64,000 bases of DNA. Origin: Arthrobacter sp. U41 (GTDB lineage Bacteria; Actinomycetota; Actinomycetes; Actinomycetales; Micrococcaceae). Within the stretch, counting starts at the first letter, position 1; every line of letters begins with the position of its first letter. The translations under genes and the position numbers were made by a program. Below the pieces are notes generated by a model. It was not told the DNA's origin. It was given only the letters and a program-made list of their open reading frames with translations, and made no database searches. This document shows, piece by piece, positions 7,604 to 15,078 of the stretch. The DNA lies in assembly GCF_007679325.1 (NCBI RefSeq), contig NZ_VEGI01000003.1:1-64000 (forward strand), written 5' to 3'.

Positions 7604-8443
7604 ATGCCAGCCACCAGCATCACCCTGCCTTCCACCACAACGGCTCCCAAGGCCGCGCGGGCAAAGGTGGCCTCCAAGGTTCCGGCGGCGGAGAATACCC
7701 TGCGCATCCTGAAACTGCTGGCCTCCAAACGGGGGCCGATGGCGGCGTCGAACATTGCCACTGCGCTGGGGCTGCCGCGCTCCAGCGTGTACCACCTGCT
7801 CGGGGTGATGGAGGCCAACGGGTTCGTCCTCCATCTTCATGAGGAGCAGCGGTACGGGCTCGGGATCAGTGCCTTCGAGCTCAGCTCGGCCTATTCACGG
7901 CAGGAGCCGCTCTCCCGCCTGGGCCGGCCGATGCTCGCCTCGCTGGTGGACGTGATCGGCGAAAGCGCCCATCTGGCCGTGCTGCACGGCCGCGATGTGC
8001 TCTACATTGTGGAGGAGCGGGCGAAGAACCGGCCCTCCCTCGTGACCGACGTGGGGGTCCGGCTCCCCAGCCACCTCACCGCCAGCGGGCGGGCGATCCT
8101 CGCGGCGCTGCCGAAGTCGCAGGTCCGGGCGCTGTACCCGAACGCGGCGGCCTTCAGTGCCCGGCACGAGACCGAGTCGCCCATCATGAAGTACTCGGCC
8201 CTGTCCTCGCACCTGGACCAGGTCCGGCAGCGCGGCTATGCGACCGAACACGGTGAGGTGACGCCGGGCTTCGGCTCGATCGCCGCCGCCGTCACGGACC
8301 ACGTCGGCTGGCCCACCGCCGCCGTCGCCGTGACCTTCCTCGAGGAGAAACTGCCGGCCGGGGAGTGGCCGGCCCTCGCCGCGCGGGTCCGGAAGGTCGC
8401 CGACGAACTCTCCGTCCGGATCCACGGCCGCCCCTCCGCCTGA
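7604..8443 (+). CDS. IclR-family transcriptional regulator of the hut region
   Basis: The product has 279 residues. After a 25-residue Ala/Thr/Lys-rich leader comes the winged HTH (ENTLRILKLLASKRGPMAASNIATALGLPRSSVYHLLGVMEANGFV) and then the IclR effector domain (LVDVIGESAHLAVLHGRDVLYIVEE, LPSHLTASGRAILA, GYATEHGEVTPGFGSIAAAV). The start is ATG 7604 with GAGGAA upstream. It stands between a permease and hutU, both with the same 18-bp palindrome in their control regions, and a related site lies before hutG. It is therefore the probable histidine-utilisation regulator. The ligand (urocanate or another intermediate) is not visible from sequence. Confidence 0.88.
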   Translation: MPATSITLPSTTTAPKAARAKVASKVPAAENTLRILKLLASKRGPMAASNIATALGLPRSSVYHLLGVMEANGFVLHLHEEQRYGLGISAFELSSAYSRQEPLSRLGRPMLASLVDVIGESAHLAVLHGRDVLYIVEERAKNRPSLVTDVGVRLPSHLTASGRAILAALPKSQVRALYPNAAAFSARHETESPIMKYSALSSHLDQVRQRGYATEHGEVTPGFGSIAAAVTDHVGWPTAAVAVTFLEEKLPAGEWPALAARVRKVADELSVRIHGRPSA

Positions 8444-8460
8444 CCCCGTCCCGCACCCCC

Positions 8461-8521
8461 GTTGCGCTGTCACCCTTGGTGCCTATACCCCCGCTTTAGG
8501 CACCAAAAGTGATGGCGCAAC
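8461..8521. repeat. Long imperfect palindrome between the IclR gene and hutU
   Basis: The arms 8461-8485 and 8497-8521 are 25 bases each with 21 complementary positions and an 11-base loop. The hairpin begins 18 bp after the IclR stop. It has no run of T after the stem, so it may be a terminator without U-tract, a processing site, or an intergenic repeat. It is unrelated in sequence to the 58-bp elements. Confidence 0.6.
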
Positions 8522-8545
8522 ACGGGGCGGGGAAGCGAACGCGAG

Positions 8546-8563
8546 TGTCTGGAATCCCGGACA
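8546..8563. promoter_or_regulatory. hut-type operator, site B, upstream of hutU
   Basis: TGTCTGGAATCCCGGACA is the exact reverse complement of site A. It lies 110 bp upstream of the hutU ATG, in the position of a promoter-proximal operator. A control role by the adjacent IclR protein is inferred. Confidence 0.8.
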
Positions 8564-8673
8564 GCACCGGTCCGCAGGCCCTGTTTCCGCGGCTGCGGAC
8601 AGGCTTTAGTTGATACAGAACCCATATCGCCGATCCACCGGCACAGAACCATCAAGACACAAAGGAGCCCCTC

Positions 8674-10383
8674 ATGGCACCCGCCGATTTCACCACCGGT
8701 GCCCGCCCGGTCAAAGCAGCCCGCGGTACCGAGCTCACCGCCAAGAGCTGGCAGACGGAAGCCCCGCTGCGCATGCTGATGAACAACCTGGACCCCGAGG
8801 TCGCCGAGCGCCCCGACGACCTGGTGGTCTACGGCGGCACCGGCCGCGCCGTCCGCTCCTGGGCCGCGTTCGACGCGATCACCCGCACCCTGGAAACCAT
8901 GGAGAAGGACGAGACCCTGCTGGTCCAGTCCGGCAAACCGGTAGGCGTCTTCCGCACCAACGAGTGGGCGCCGCGCGTGCTGCTGGCCAACTCCAACCTC
9001 GTCGGCGACTGGGCCACCTGGCCCGAGTTCCGCCGGCTCGAGGCCGAGGGCCTGATGATGTACGGCCAGATGACCGCCGGATCCTGGATCTACATCGGCA
9101 CCCAGGGCATCCTGCAGGGCACCTTCGAAACTTTCGCCGCGATCGCCCGCAAGCTCACCGGGGACGAGAACGGCACCCTCGCCGGGACCCTGACCCTCAC
9201 CGGCGGCTGCGGCGGCATGGGCGGCGCGCAGCCGCTCGCCGTCACCCTGAACGACGGCGCCTGCCTGATCGTCGACGTCGACGAAAGCCACCTGCGCCGC
9301 CGCGCCGGCAAGCGCTACCTCGACGAGGTGGAGACCGACCTCGACGCCGCCATAGCCAAAGTCCTGAAGGCCAAGGAAGGGCGCCGGGGCTGGTCCGTGG
9401 GCTACGTCGGCAACGCCGCCACCGTCTTCCCCGAAATCCTGCGCCGCCACCACGCCGGCGAGCTCACGGTCGACATCGTCACGGACCAGACCTCCGCCCA
9501 CGACCCCCTGAGCTACCTCCCCGAAGGCATCACGGTGGAGGAATGGCACCGCGAGGCCGCGGCCGACCCGGAGGGCTTCACCAAGAAGGCCCAGGCCTCG
9601 ATGGCCAAGCACGTCCAGGCCATGGTCGAGTTCCAGGACGCCGGCGCCGAAGTGTTCGACTACGGCAACTCCATCCGCGACGAGGCCCGCAAGGGCGGCT
9701 ACAACCGGGCCTTCGAATTCCCCGGCTTCGTCCCGGCCTACATCCGCCCGCTGTTCTGCGAGGGCCTCGGCCCGTTCCGCTGGGTGGCCCTCTCCGGCGA
9801 CCCCGAGGACATTGCGGTCACGGATGCGGCCATTAAAGACCTGTTCCCCGAGAACAAGCACCTGCACCGCTGGATTGACGCCGCGCAGGAACGGGTGGAG
9901 TTCGAAGGCCTGCCGGCCCGCATCTGCTGGCTGGGCTACGGCGACCGCGCCAAGGCCGGCCTGCTGTTCAACCAGCTCGTCAAGGAGGGCAAGGTCAAGG
10001 CGCCCATCGTGATCGGCCGCGACCACCTGGACTCAGGATCCGTCGCCTCGCCGTACCGCGAGACCGAGGCCATGGCCGACGGCTCGGACGCGGTGGCCGA
10101 CTGGCCGCTGCTCAACGCCCTGCTCAACACTGCCTCCGGCGCCACGTGGGTGTCCATCCACCATGGCGGCGGCGTCGGCATCGGCCGTTCCATCCACGCC
10201 GGCCAGGTCTCGGTGGCGGACGGTACCGACCTCGCCGCGCAGAAGCTCGAACGCCTCCTCACTAACGACCCCGGCATGGGCGTCATCCGCCACGTCGACG
10301 CCGGCTACGACCGCGCCGTCGAGGTCGCCAAAGAACGCGGCGTCCGCATCCCCATGTCCGCACGGGCCCCGGAATCCCGCTAA
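8674..10383 (+). CDS. hutU: Urocanate hydratase
   Basis: The product has 569 residues, typical for urocanase. It converts urocanate to imidazolonepropionate in the second step of histidine breakdown and carries tightly bound NAD. Family hallmarks are [12 protein letters not shown] near residue 50, the long conserved block [19 protein letters not shown], the Gly-rich NAD region [14 protein letters not shown] (about 178-191), and [16 protein letters not shown]. The start is ATG 8674 with AAAGGAG upstream. It is followed by hutH after 118 bp that contain a 58-bp palindromic element. Confidence 0.97.
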   Translation: MAPADFTTGARPVKAARGTELTAKSWQTEAPLRMLMNNLDPEVAERPDDLVVYGGTGRAVRSWAAFDAITRTLETMEKDETLLVQSGKPVGVFRTNEWAPRVLLANSNLVGDWATWPEFRRLEAEGLMMYGQMTAGSWIYIGTQGILQGTFETFAAIARKLTGDENGTLAGTLTLTGGCGGMGGAQPLAVTLNDGACLIVDVDESHLRRRAGKRYLDEVETDLDAAIAKVLKAKEGRRGWSVGYVGNAATVFPEILRRHHAGELTVDIVTDQTSAHDPLSYLPEGITVEEWHREAAADPEGFTKKAQASMAKHVQAMVEFQDAGAEVFDYGNSIRDEARKGGYNRAFEFPGFVPAYIRPLFCEGLGPFRWVALSGDPEDIAVTDAAIKDLFPENKHLHRWIDAAQERVEFEGLPARICWLGYGDRAKAGLLFNQLVKEGKVKAPIVIGRDHLDSGSVASPYRETEAMADGSDAVADWPLLNALLNTASGATWVSIHHGGGVGIGRSIHAGQVSVADGTDLAAQKLERLLTNDPGMGVIRHVDAGYDRAVEVAKERGVRIPMSARAPESR

Positions 10384-10402
10384 CCCAGGCCCCATCACCA
10401 CG

Positions 10403-10460
10403 TCGATTGCTCCGTAAACGCCGTTTTGAGCCTTGAAAAGGGCCGATACGGAGCAATCGA
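10403..10460. repeat. 58-bp palindromic element, copy 2
   Basis: The arms TCGATTGCTCCGTA (10403-10416) and TACGGAGCAATCGA (10447-10460) are a perfect 14-bp inverted repeat around a 30-base centre. It lies between hutU and hutH. A hairpin here could change the relative expression of the two genes. Confidence 0.92.
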
Positions 10461-10501
10461 TGAGGAAACCCGGCTCAACCATCAGATTTAGGTAGATTTC
10501 A

Positions 10502-12094
10502 ATGACTGTTACGACCCACGAACCGCTCACCGTTACCCTCGGCTCCAGCGGTGTCACCCCCGAAGACGTCGTCGCCGTCGCCCGCCACGACGCCAAGGTG
10601 ACCATCGCGCAGGACGCCCTCGAGGCCGTCGCCAAGGTCCGGGCCCACATCGACGACCTCGCCCACAGCGAGGTCCCGGCGTACGGCATCTCCACCGGCT
10701 TCGGGGCGCTGGCCAACCGGCACATCCCCAACGACCTGCGCACCCAGCTGCAGAAGTCGCTCATCCGCAGCCACGCCGCCGGCATGGGTTCCGCTGTGGA
10801 ACGCGAAGTGGTCCGGGGCATCATGTTCCTGCGCGCCAAGACCCTCGCCTCCGGCCGCACCGGCGTCCGCCCCGTGGTCCTGCAGACCATGGTGGACGTC
10901 CTCAACGCCGGCATCACCCCGGTGGTCCGCGAATTCGGCTCCCTCGGCTGCTCCGGCGACCTCGCCCCGCTGTCCCACTGCGCCCTGGTCCTGATGGGCG
11001 AGGGCGAAGCGGCGGGGCCCGACGGCGTGACGTACGGCGGGCGGGACGAGGAACCCGTCGCCGCACTGCTCGCCGCGCACGGGATCGAACCCGTCACCCT
11101 GGCCGAGAAGGAGGGCCTGGCGCTGGTCAACGGCACCGAGGGCATGCTGGGCATGCTGCTGATGGCCATCGCGGACATCCGCCAGCTGCTCACGACGGCG
11201 GACATCACCGCCGCGCTCAGCGTCGAGGCGCTGCTCGGAACCGACCAGGTGTTCCTTCCCGAGCTGCACGCCGCGCTCCGCCCGCACCCGGGCCAGGCGG
11301 CCTCCGCGGACAACATGCTGCGGGTCCTCTCCAATTCCCCGATCGTGGCTTCCCACCGGGTCAACGACACCAAGGTCCAGGACGCCTACTCCCTGCGCTG
11401 CGCACCCCAGGTGGCCGGGGCCGTCCGTGACACCGTGGACCACGCCGCCATGGTCGCCTCCCGCGAACTGGCGGCAGCGATCGACAACCCGGTGGTCCTG
11501 CCGGACGGCCGTGTCAGCTCCAACGGCAACTTCCATGGCGCCCCCGTGGCCTACGTGCTGGACTTCCTGGCCATCGCCGTGGCGGACCTGAGCTCCATCG
11601 CCGAGCGCCGCACCGACCGGATGCTGGACCCGGCCCGCTCGCACGGGCTGCCGGCGTTCCTGGCCGCCGACCCCGGGGTCGACTCCGGCCTCATGATCGC
11701 GCAGTACACCCAGGCGGGTCTCGTCTCGGACAACAAACGGCTTGCCGTCCCGGCATCAGTGGACTCCATCCCGAGTTCCGCGATGCAGGAGGACCATGTG
11801 TCGATGGGCTGGCACGCGGCCCGCAAGCTGCGCCGCGCCGTGGAGAACCTGCGCCGGGTCCTGGCGATCGAACTCGTCACCTCAGCGAGGGCGCTCGATA
11901 TCCGCACCCAGCTCTCCGGCGGCGAACTGGTGCCGGGTCCGGCGGGAGCCGCGGTGATCGCGGCGCTGCGCGGCGTCGTCGACGGTCCGGGAACGGACAG
12001 GTTCCTCTCCCCGGAGCTGGAGGCGGCCGACGTCCTGGTCGCGTCGGGCAAGGTCAGGGCAGCGGCCGAATCCGCCGTCGGAAATCTCGCCTGA
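10502..12094 (+). CDS. hutH: Histidine ammonia-lyase
   Basis: The product has 530 residues. It removes ammonia from L-histidine to give urocanate, the first step of the pathway. The active-site prosthetic group (MIO) should form from Cys150-Ser151-Gly152 in GSLGCSGDLAPLSH; the first residue is Cys instead of the common Ala, a variant allowed by the family signature. Tyr61 in YGISTGFGAL is the catalytic tyrosine. Further family blocks are QDAYSLRC and SSNGNFHG. The start ATG 10502 has only a weak ribosome-binding site. It follows hutU and probably shares its promoter. Confidence 0.97.
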   Translation: MTVTTHEPLTVTLGSSGVTPEDVVAVARHDAKVTIAQDALEAVAKVRAHIDDLAHSEVPAYGISTGFGALANRHIPNDLRTQLQKSLIRSHAAGMGSAVEREVVRGIMFLRAKTLASGRTGVRPVVLQTMVDVLNAGITPVVREFGSLGCSGDLAPLSHCALVLMGEGEAAGPDGVTYGGRDEEPVAALLAAHGIEPVTLAEKEGLALVNGTEGMLGMLLMAIADIRQLLTTADITAALSVEALLGTDQVFLPELHAALRPHPGQAASADNMLRVLSNSPIVASHRVNDTKVQDAYSLRCAPQVAGAVRDTVDHAAMVASRELAAAIDNPVVLPDGRVSSNGNFHGAPVAYVLDFLAIAVADLSSIAERRTDRMLDPARSHGLPAFLAADPGVDSGLMIAQYTQAGLVSDNKRLAVPASVDSIPSSAMQEDHVSMGWHAARKLRRAVENLRRVLAIELVTSARALDIRTQLSGGELVPGPAGAAVIAALRGVVDGPGTDRFLSPELEAADVLVASGKVRAAAESAVGNLA

Positions 12095-12245
12095 GGGAAA
12101 ACAAAATGCGGTTCCGGTGAACAATTCCCGGCGCCCCCGAAATACTGGGCAACACGGTCAGCGGGGGCGCGGGAACTGTAGTACAAATGGAAAGTCACAC
12201 CAACGAAGTTGTGACGAAGAACATATACAAAGGGGTAGAAGTTCA

Positions 12246-12488
12246 ATGAAAGCACGCGGGACGGTAATGTCCAGGCGCCTGGCCTCGGCCACGGCGGTTT
12301 CCGACTGGCGGAGCCTCAAGGCCGGCGATCGGATCGAAATCCTCAAGCATGCACAGGTTCTGGCGGCCGGTGAGGTCGAAGAAGTCTCACTGAGCGGCAA
12401 TGTTCTCTGGCTGGTCCCGGCGGAATCGTCCGGCGCGGAGAACGGGCTTTTCCTGAAGTCCGACGGCGTGGAGGTGCGGCGCAGCTAG
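12246..12488 (+). CDS. Small conserved-looking protein of unknown function
   Basis: The product has 80 residues from ATG 12246, preceded by AAAGGGG; the frame extends upstream but without a better start. The core (DWRSLKAGDRIEILKHAQVLAAGEVEEVSLSGNVLWLVP) reads as a small beta-barrel of the SH3 or KOW kind. I do not recognise a named family. It lies 151 bp after hutH and is followed by a strong hairpin, so it may have its own promoter. Confidence 0.6.
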   Translation: MKARGTVMSRRLASATAVSDWRSLKAGDRIEILKHAQVLAAGEVEEVSLSGNVLWLVPAESSGAENGLFLKSDGVEVRRS

Positions 12489-12530
12489 CCGCGCACGGTT
12501 TTCGCGCTGCACGCGCGTATTGTGGTGAAG

Positions 12531-12557
12531 GGGCGCCGTTCCGAAGGGACGGTGCCC
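12531..12557 (+). terminator. Hairpin after the 80-residue gene
   Basis: GGGCGCCGTTCC (12531-12542) pairs with GGGACGGTGCCC (12546-12557), including two G-U pairs, across a GAA loop. TATTC follows. The position, 43 bp after the stop, suits a terminator of the hut transcript or of the small gene. Confidence 0.6.
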
Positions 12558-12600
12558 TATTCATCCCCGGGCATCGGGGTCCCGGCAGGAGGCATACGCA

Positions 12601-13905
12601 GTGTTCGAGGCGCCCAGCATTGTTTTCGCCGCGGCAGGCCTGGCCGTGTTCGCCGCCGCCCTATTGCCCAAGCTGCTGCGCAACGCTCCGTTGTCGATGC
12701 CGATGGTCTTCCTGGCCGCCGGAATGCTGGCCTTTTCCTTCATCCCGGAGCTGCCGGACCCGGATCCCCTGCAATACGGGGAGTTCACCACGCACCTGAC
12801 GGAAATCTGCGTCATCATCTCGTTGATGGGCGCCGGCCTTGCGCTCGACCGCCCTGTGGGACGACGCACCTGGTCCACCACCTGGCGGATGCTGGGGGTG
12901 GCCATGCCGATCTGCATTATCGCCCTGACACTCCTGGGGCTCTGGGTGCTGGGGCTGGGGCTTGGAGCGGCGCTGCTGGTCGCAGCCGCGCTCGCCCCCA
13001 CCGACCCCGTGCTGGCCTCTGAAGTGCAGGTGGGCGAACCCGCCGACGACGAGGACGAAACCGAGCGCGGCGAAGACGAAATCCGGTTCGGCCTCACCTC
13101 CGAGGCAGGCCTGAATGACGGGCTGGCCTTCCCCTTTGTCTACCTGGCCATTGCCATCAGCCTGTTCGGTCCTGCGCCGTCCGGGTGGTTTGTCCCCTGG
13201 TTCTTCACCGATGTCCTGTGGCGGATCGGCATGGGCCTGCTGGTCGGCTGGCTGGCAGGGAAAGCGTTGAGCCGGCTGTTCTTCTCTGCCCGTGACAGCG
13301 TCCGGCTGTCCAGCCACTCCGAGGGCTTTGTGGCGCTGGCAGCGACGTTCCTCGCCTACGGGATGACCGAAATGCTGGAAGGTTACGGGTTCATCGCCGT
13401 CTTTGTATGCGCCGTGACCATCCGGGCCGCGGAACGCACGCACGGCTTCCACCGCGTCATGCACTCCTACGTCGAGCAGCTCGAACGTCTCATGACGGTG
13501 GTCATTCTGGTGCTGCTGGGAGGCGCGATAGCCCGGGGCCTGCTCGCCGGCATTGGCTGGCCGGAGATCCTGGTGGCGCTGGCGTTCCTGCTGCTCGTCC
13601 GTCCGCTCGCCGGCTGGATCGGCCTGGCCCGGGGCAAGACCGGTCCGCGGGAACGGATTGCCATTGCCTTTTTCGGCATCCGCGGCATCGGCTCGCTGTA
13701 CTATCTCGCGTACGCGCTCAGCAAAGGTGACTTCAACGCCCAAGCAGAGGAACTGTGGGCGTTCATCGGCCTGGTGGTGGCAATGTCCATCGTGCTGCAC
13801 GGGGCCACCACTGCTCCCGTCATGAACCGGCTGGACCGGCTCCGCGAACGGAAGGCCGTGCAGCAGCACGGCGACGAGGGCAAGGCGCCGAAAACACCCA
13901 TCTGA
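12601..13905 (+). CDS. CPA1-type cation:proton antiporter
   Basis: The product has 434 residues and about 12 membrane segments. The start is GTG 12601 with AGGAGG nine bases upstream. Antiporter hallmarks are APTDPVLASEV (about residues 136-146) and the ion-binding EAGLNDGLAFP (about 168-178, with the Asn-Asp pair). An acidic insert between them (DDEDETERGEDE) is a possible regulatory loop. A C-terminal Arg/Lys-rich tail is cytoplasmic. It exchanges Na+ or K+ for protons; the cation cannot be decided. Its place between hutH and hutG has no obvious link with histidine. Confidence 0.88.
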   Translation: MFEAPSIVFAAAGLAVFAAALLPKLLRNAPLSMPMVFLAAGMLAFSFIPELPDPDPLQYGEFTTHLTEICVIISLMGAGLALDRPVGRRTWSTTWRMLGVAMPICIIALTLLGLWVLGLGLGAALLVAAALAPTDPVLASEVQVGEPADDEDETERGEDEIRFGLTSEAGLNDGLAFPFVYLAIAISLFGPAPSGWFVPWFFTDVLWRIGMGLLVGWLAGKALSRLFFSARDSVRLSSHSEGFVALAATFLAYGMTEMLEGYGFIAVFVCAVTIRAAERTHGFHRVMHSYVEQLERLMTVVILVLLGGAIARGLLAGIGWPEILVALAFLLLVRPLAGWIGLARGKTGPRERIAIAFFGIRGIGSLYYLAYALSKGDFNAQAEELWAFIGLVVAMSIVLHGATTAPVMNRLDRLRERKAVQQHGDEGKAPKTPI

Positions 13906-13927
13906 CGTTGTGCCGTTGCTGCCCCGG

Positions 13928-14929
13928 CTACCCCAGCAGCGTATTAATCAGCCGGGCGGCGACCCTGGCGGTCCGGCCGTCGACGTCGAACTCCGGGTTC
14001 AGCTCGGCCACATCCAGGTGCAGGAGCTTCCCGCTCGCGGCCACCTGGCGGCAGACGGCGCTGATGACCGGCAGCGGCACGCCGAACGCGGCGGGCGCGC
14101 TCACCCCGGGGGCCACCGAGGCCGGCAGCACGTCCAAATCGATGGTCAGGTACAGGGCGTCCACCTGCGCCAGGAATGCCGCCACAAACGTGTGCGCGGC
14201 CTCCGCCGAGCAGTCCTCGTCCAGCAGGTAGTCCACGCCAAGTTCCGCGGCGGTGCGGAACAGCGCCCGGGTGTTGTTCGGCTCGGAGATCCCGACGACG
14301 GCGTACTGCAGTTCGCGGCCCGCGGCGGCTTCCGCGCGGGCCATCTGCAGGAACGGGGTGCCGGAACTGGGCCGGGACTCATCGCGGAGGTCGAAGTGGG
14401 CGTCCAGGTTCAGCACGCCCACGCGCAGGCCCTCACGGACCGCCGCCGAGCCGGCCACGCCCAGGTAACCCGCGAACGCGGTCTCGTGGCCGCCGCCCAG
14501 CACAACGGGCAGCTGGCCGGCGTCGAGCAGGGTGCTGATCGCCAGCCCGGCACGCGCCTGCCCGGCTTCCAGGGCGTCCCCGGCCACAGTGACGTCGCCG
14601 GCGTCGTGCAGGTCCCGGCCCAGGTGGAACGCGAGGGGCCCGAGGGCGGCGCGGATGGCGGCCGGGGCTGCGGCGGCGCCCGGGCGGCCCTTGTTACGGC
14701 GCACCCCGGCGTCGCTGCCGAAGCCGAGAATGACAGCCGGGCGGGAGGCGCCGGGCCGGGCCGAGGGCGCGCCGGGGCCAACGAAGGAGGGCGCGGTGGG
14801 GGAGTGGGAGCGGTGCGGGGCGTACGGGCTGACCGCCTGCCACCAGCGGCGGTGATCGGGGCCGTCGCCGTCGAACCGTCCAGTCCAGGGCTGCGGCGGG
14901 ACATCAACGGCGGGAGCGGAGGAAACCAT
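13928..14929 (-). CDS. hutG: Formimidoylglutamase (arginase/agmatinase superfamily)
   Basis: The product has 333 residues. It hydrolyses N-formimidoyl-L-glutamate to glutamate and formamide, the last step of the hut pathway, using a dimanganese centre. Metal-ligand motifs of the ureohydrolase fold are visible: GGGHETAF, NLDAHFDLR and TIDLDVLPASVAPGVSAPA. The last of these, with APGVSAPA, favours HutG over arginase. The start is ATG 14929. A diverged copy of the hut operator lies 54 bp upstream (14983-15000), which joins this separately placed gene to the hut regulon. Confidence 0.92.
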   Translation of the reverse strand: MVSSAPAVDVPPQPWTGRFDGDGPDHRRWWQAVSPYAPHRSHSPTAPSFVGPGAPSARPGASRPAVILGFGSDAGVRRNKGRPGAAAAPAAIRAALGPLAFHLGRDLHDAGDVTVAGDALEAGQARAGLAISTLLDAGQLPVVLGGGHETAFAGYLGVAGSAAVREGLRVGVLNLDAHFDLRDESRPSSGTPFLQMARAEAAAGRELQYAVVGISEPNNTRALFRTAAELGVDYLLDEDCSAEAAHTFVAAFLAQVDALYLTIDLDVLPASVAPGVSAPAAFGVPLPVISAVCRQVAASGKLLHLDVAELNPEFDVDGRTARVAARLINTLLG

Positions 14930-14982
14930 GCCCCTAGCTCACCGCAGCCAGGGTCGGAAAACCAGCCGCGCCGCCGTCGCGC

Positions 14983-15000
14983 TGTCCGAAATCCCGGAAA
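14983..15000. promoter_or_regulatory. hut-type operator, site D, upstream of hutG
   Basis: TGTCCGAAATCCCGGAAA matches site B at 15 of 18 positions and lies 54 bp before the hutG start. It is followed by another TGTCC at 15002-15006. It supports control of hutG by the same IclR protein although the gene is about 6 kb away and on the other strand. Confidence 0.65.
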
Positions 15001-15015
15001 CTGTCCTTGAAACGC

Positions 15016-15068
15016 CGCCGAGGTGAGACTTCGCGCCCATGGTTTGGGCGCGAAGTCTCACCTCGGCG
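15016..15068. repeat. Perfect 24-bp inverted repeat with 5-base loop
   Basis: The arms 15016-15039 and 15045-15068 are exactly complementary over 24 bases, with loop TGGTT. It stands 11 bp downstream of the purine permease stop and upstream of hutG. No T-run follows on either strand except GTTTC on the minus strand. It can terminate the permease transcript, or be another intergenic palindrome family of this genome. Confidence 0.85.
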
Positions 15069-15078
15069 AAGAATGGGG

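Noticed and set aside
8470..10026. A 518-codon minus-strand frame over hutU
   Set aside because: It is a shadow of hutU, with repetitive Gly/Ala/Val/His composition and no recognisable domain.
10033..11373. A 446-codon minus-strand frame over hutU and hutH
   Set aside because: It is a Ser/Arg/Thr-rich shadow frame crossing two real genes and a palindromic repeat.
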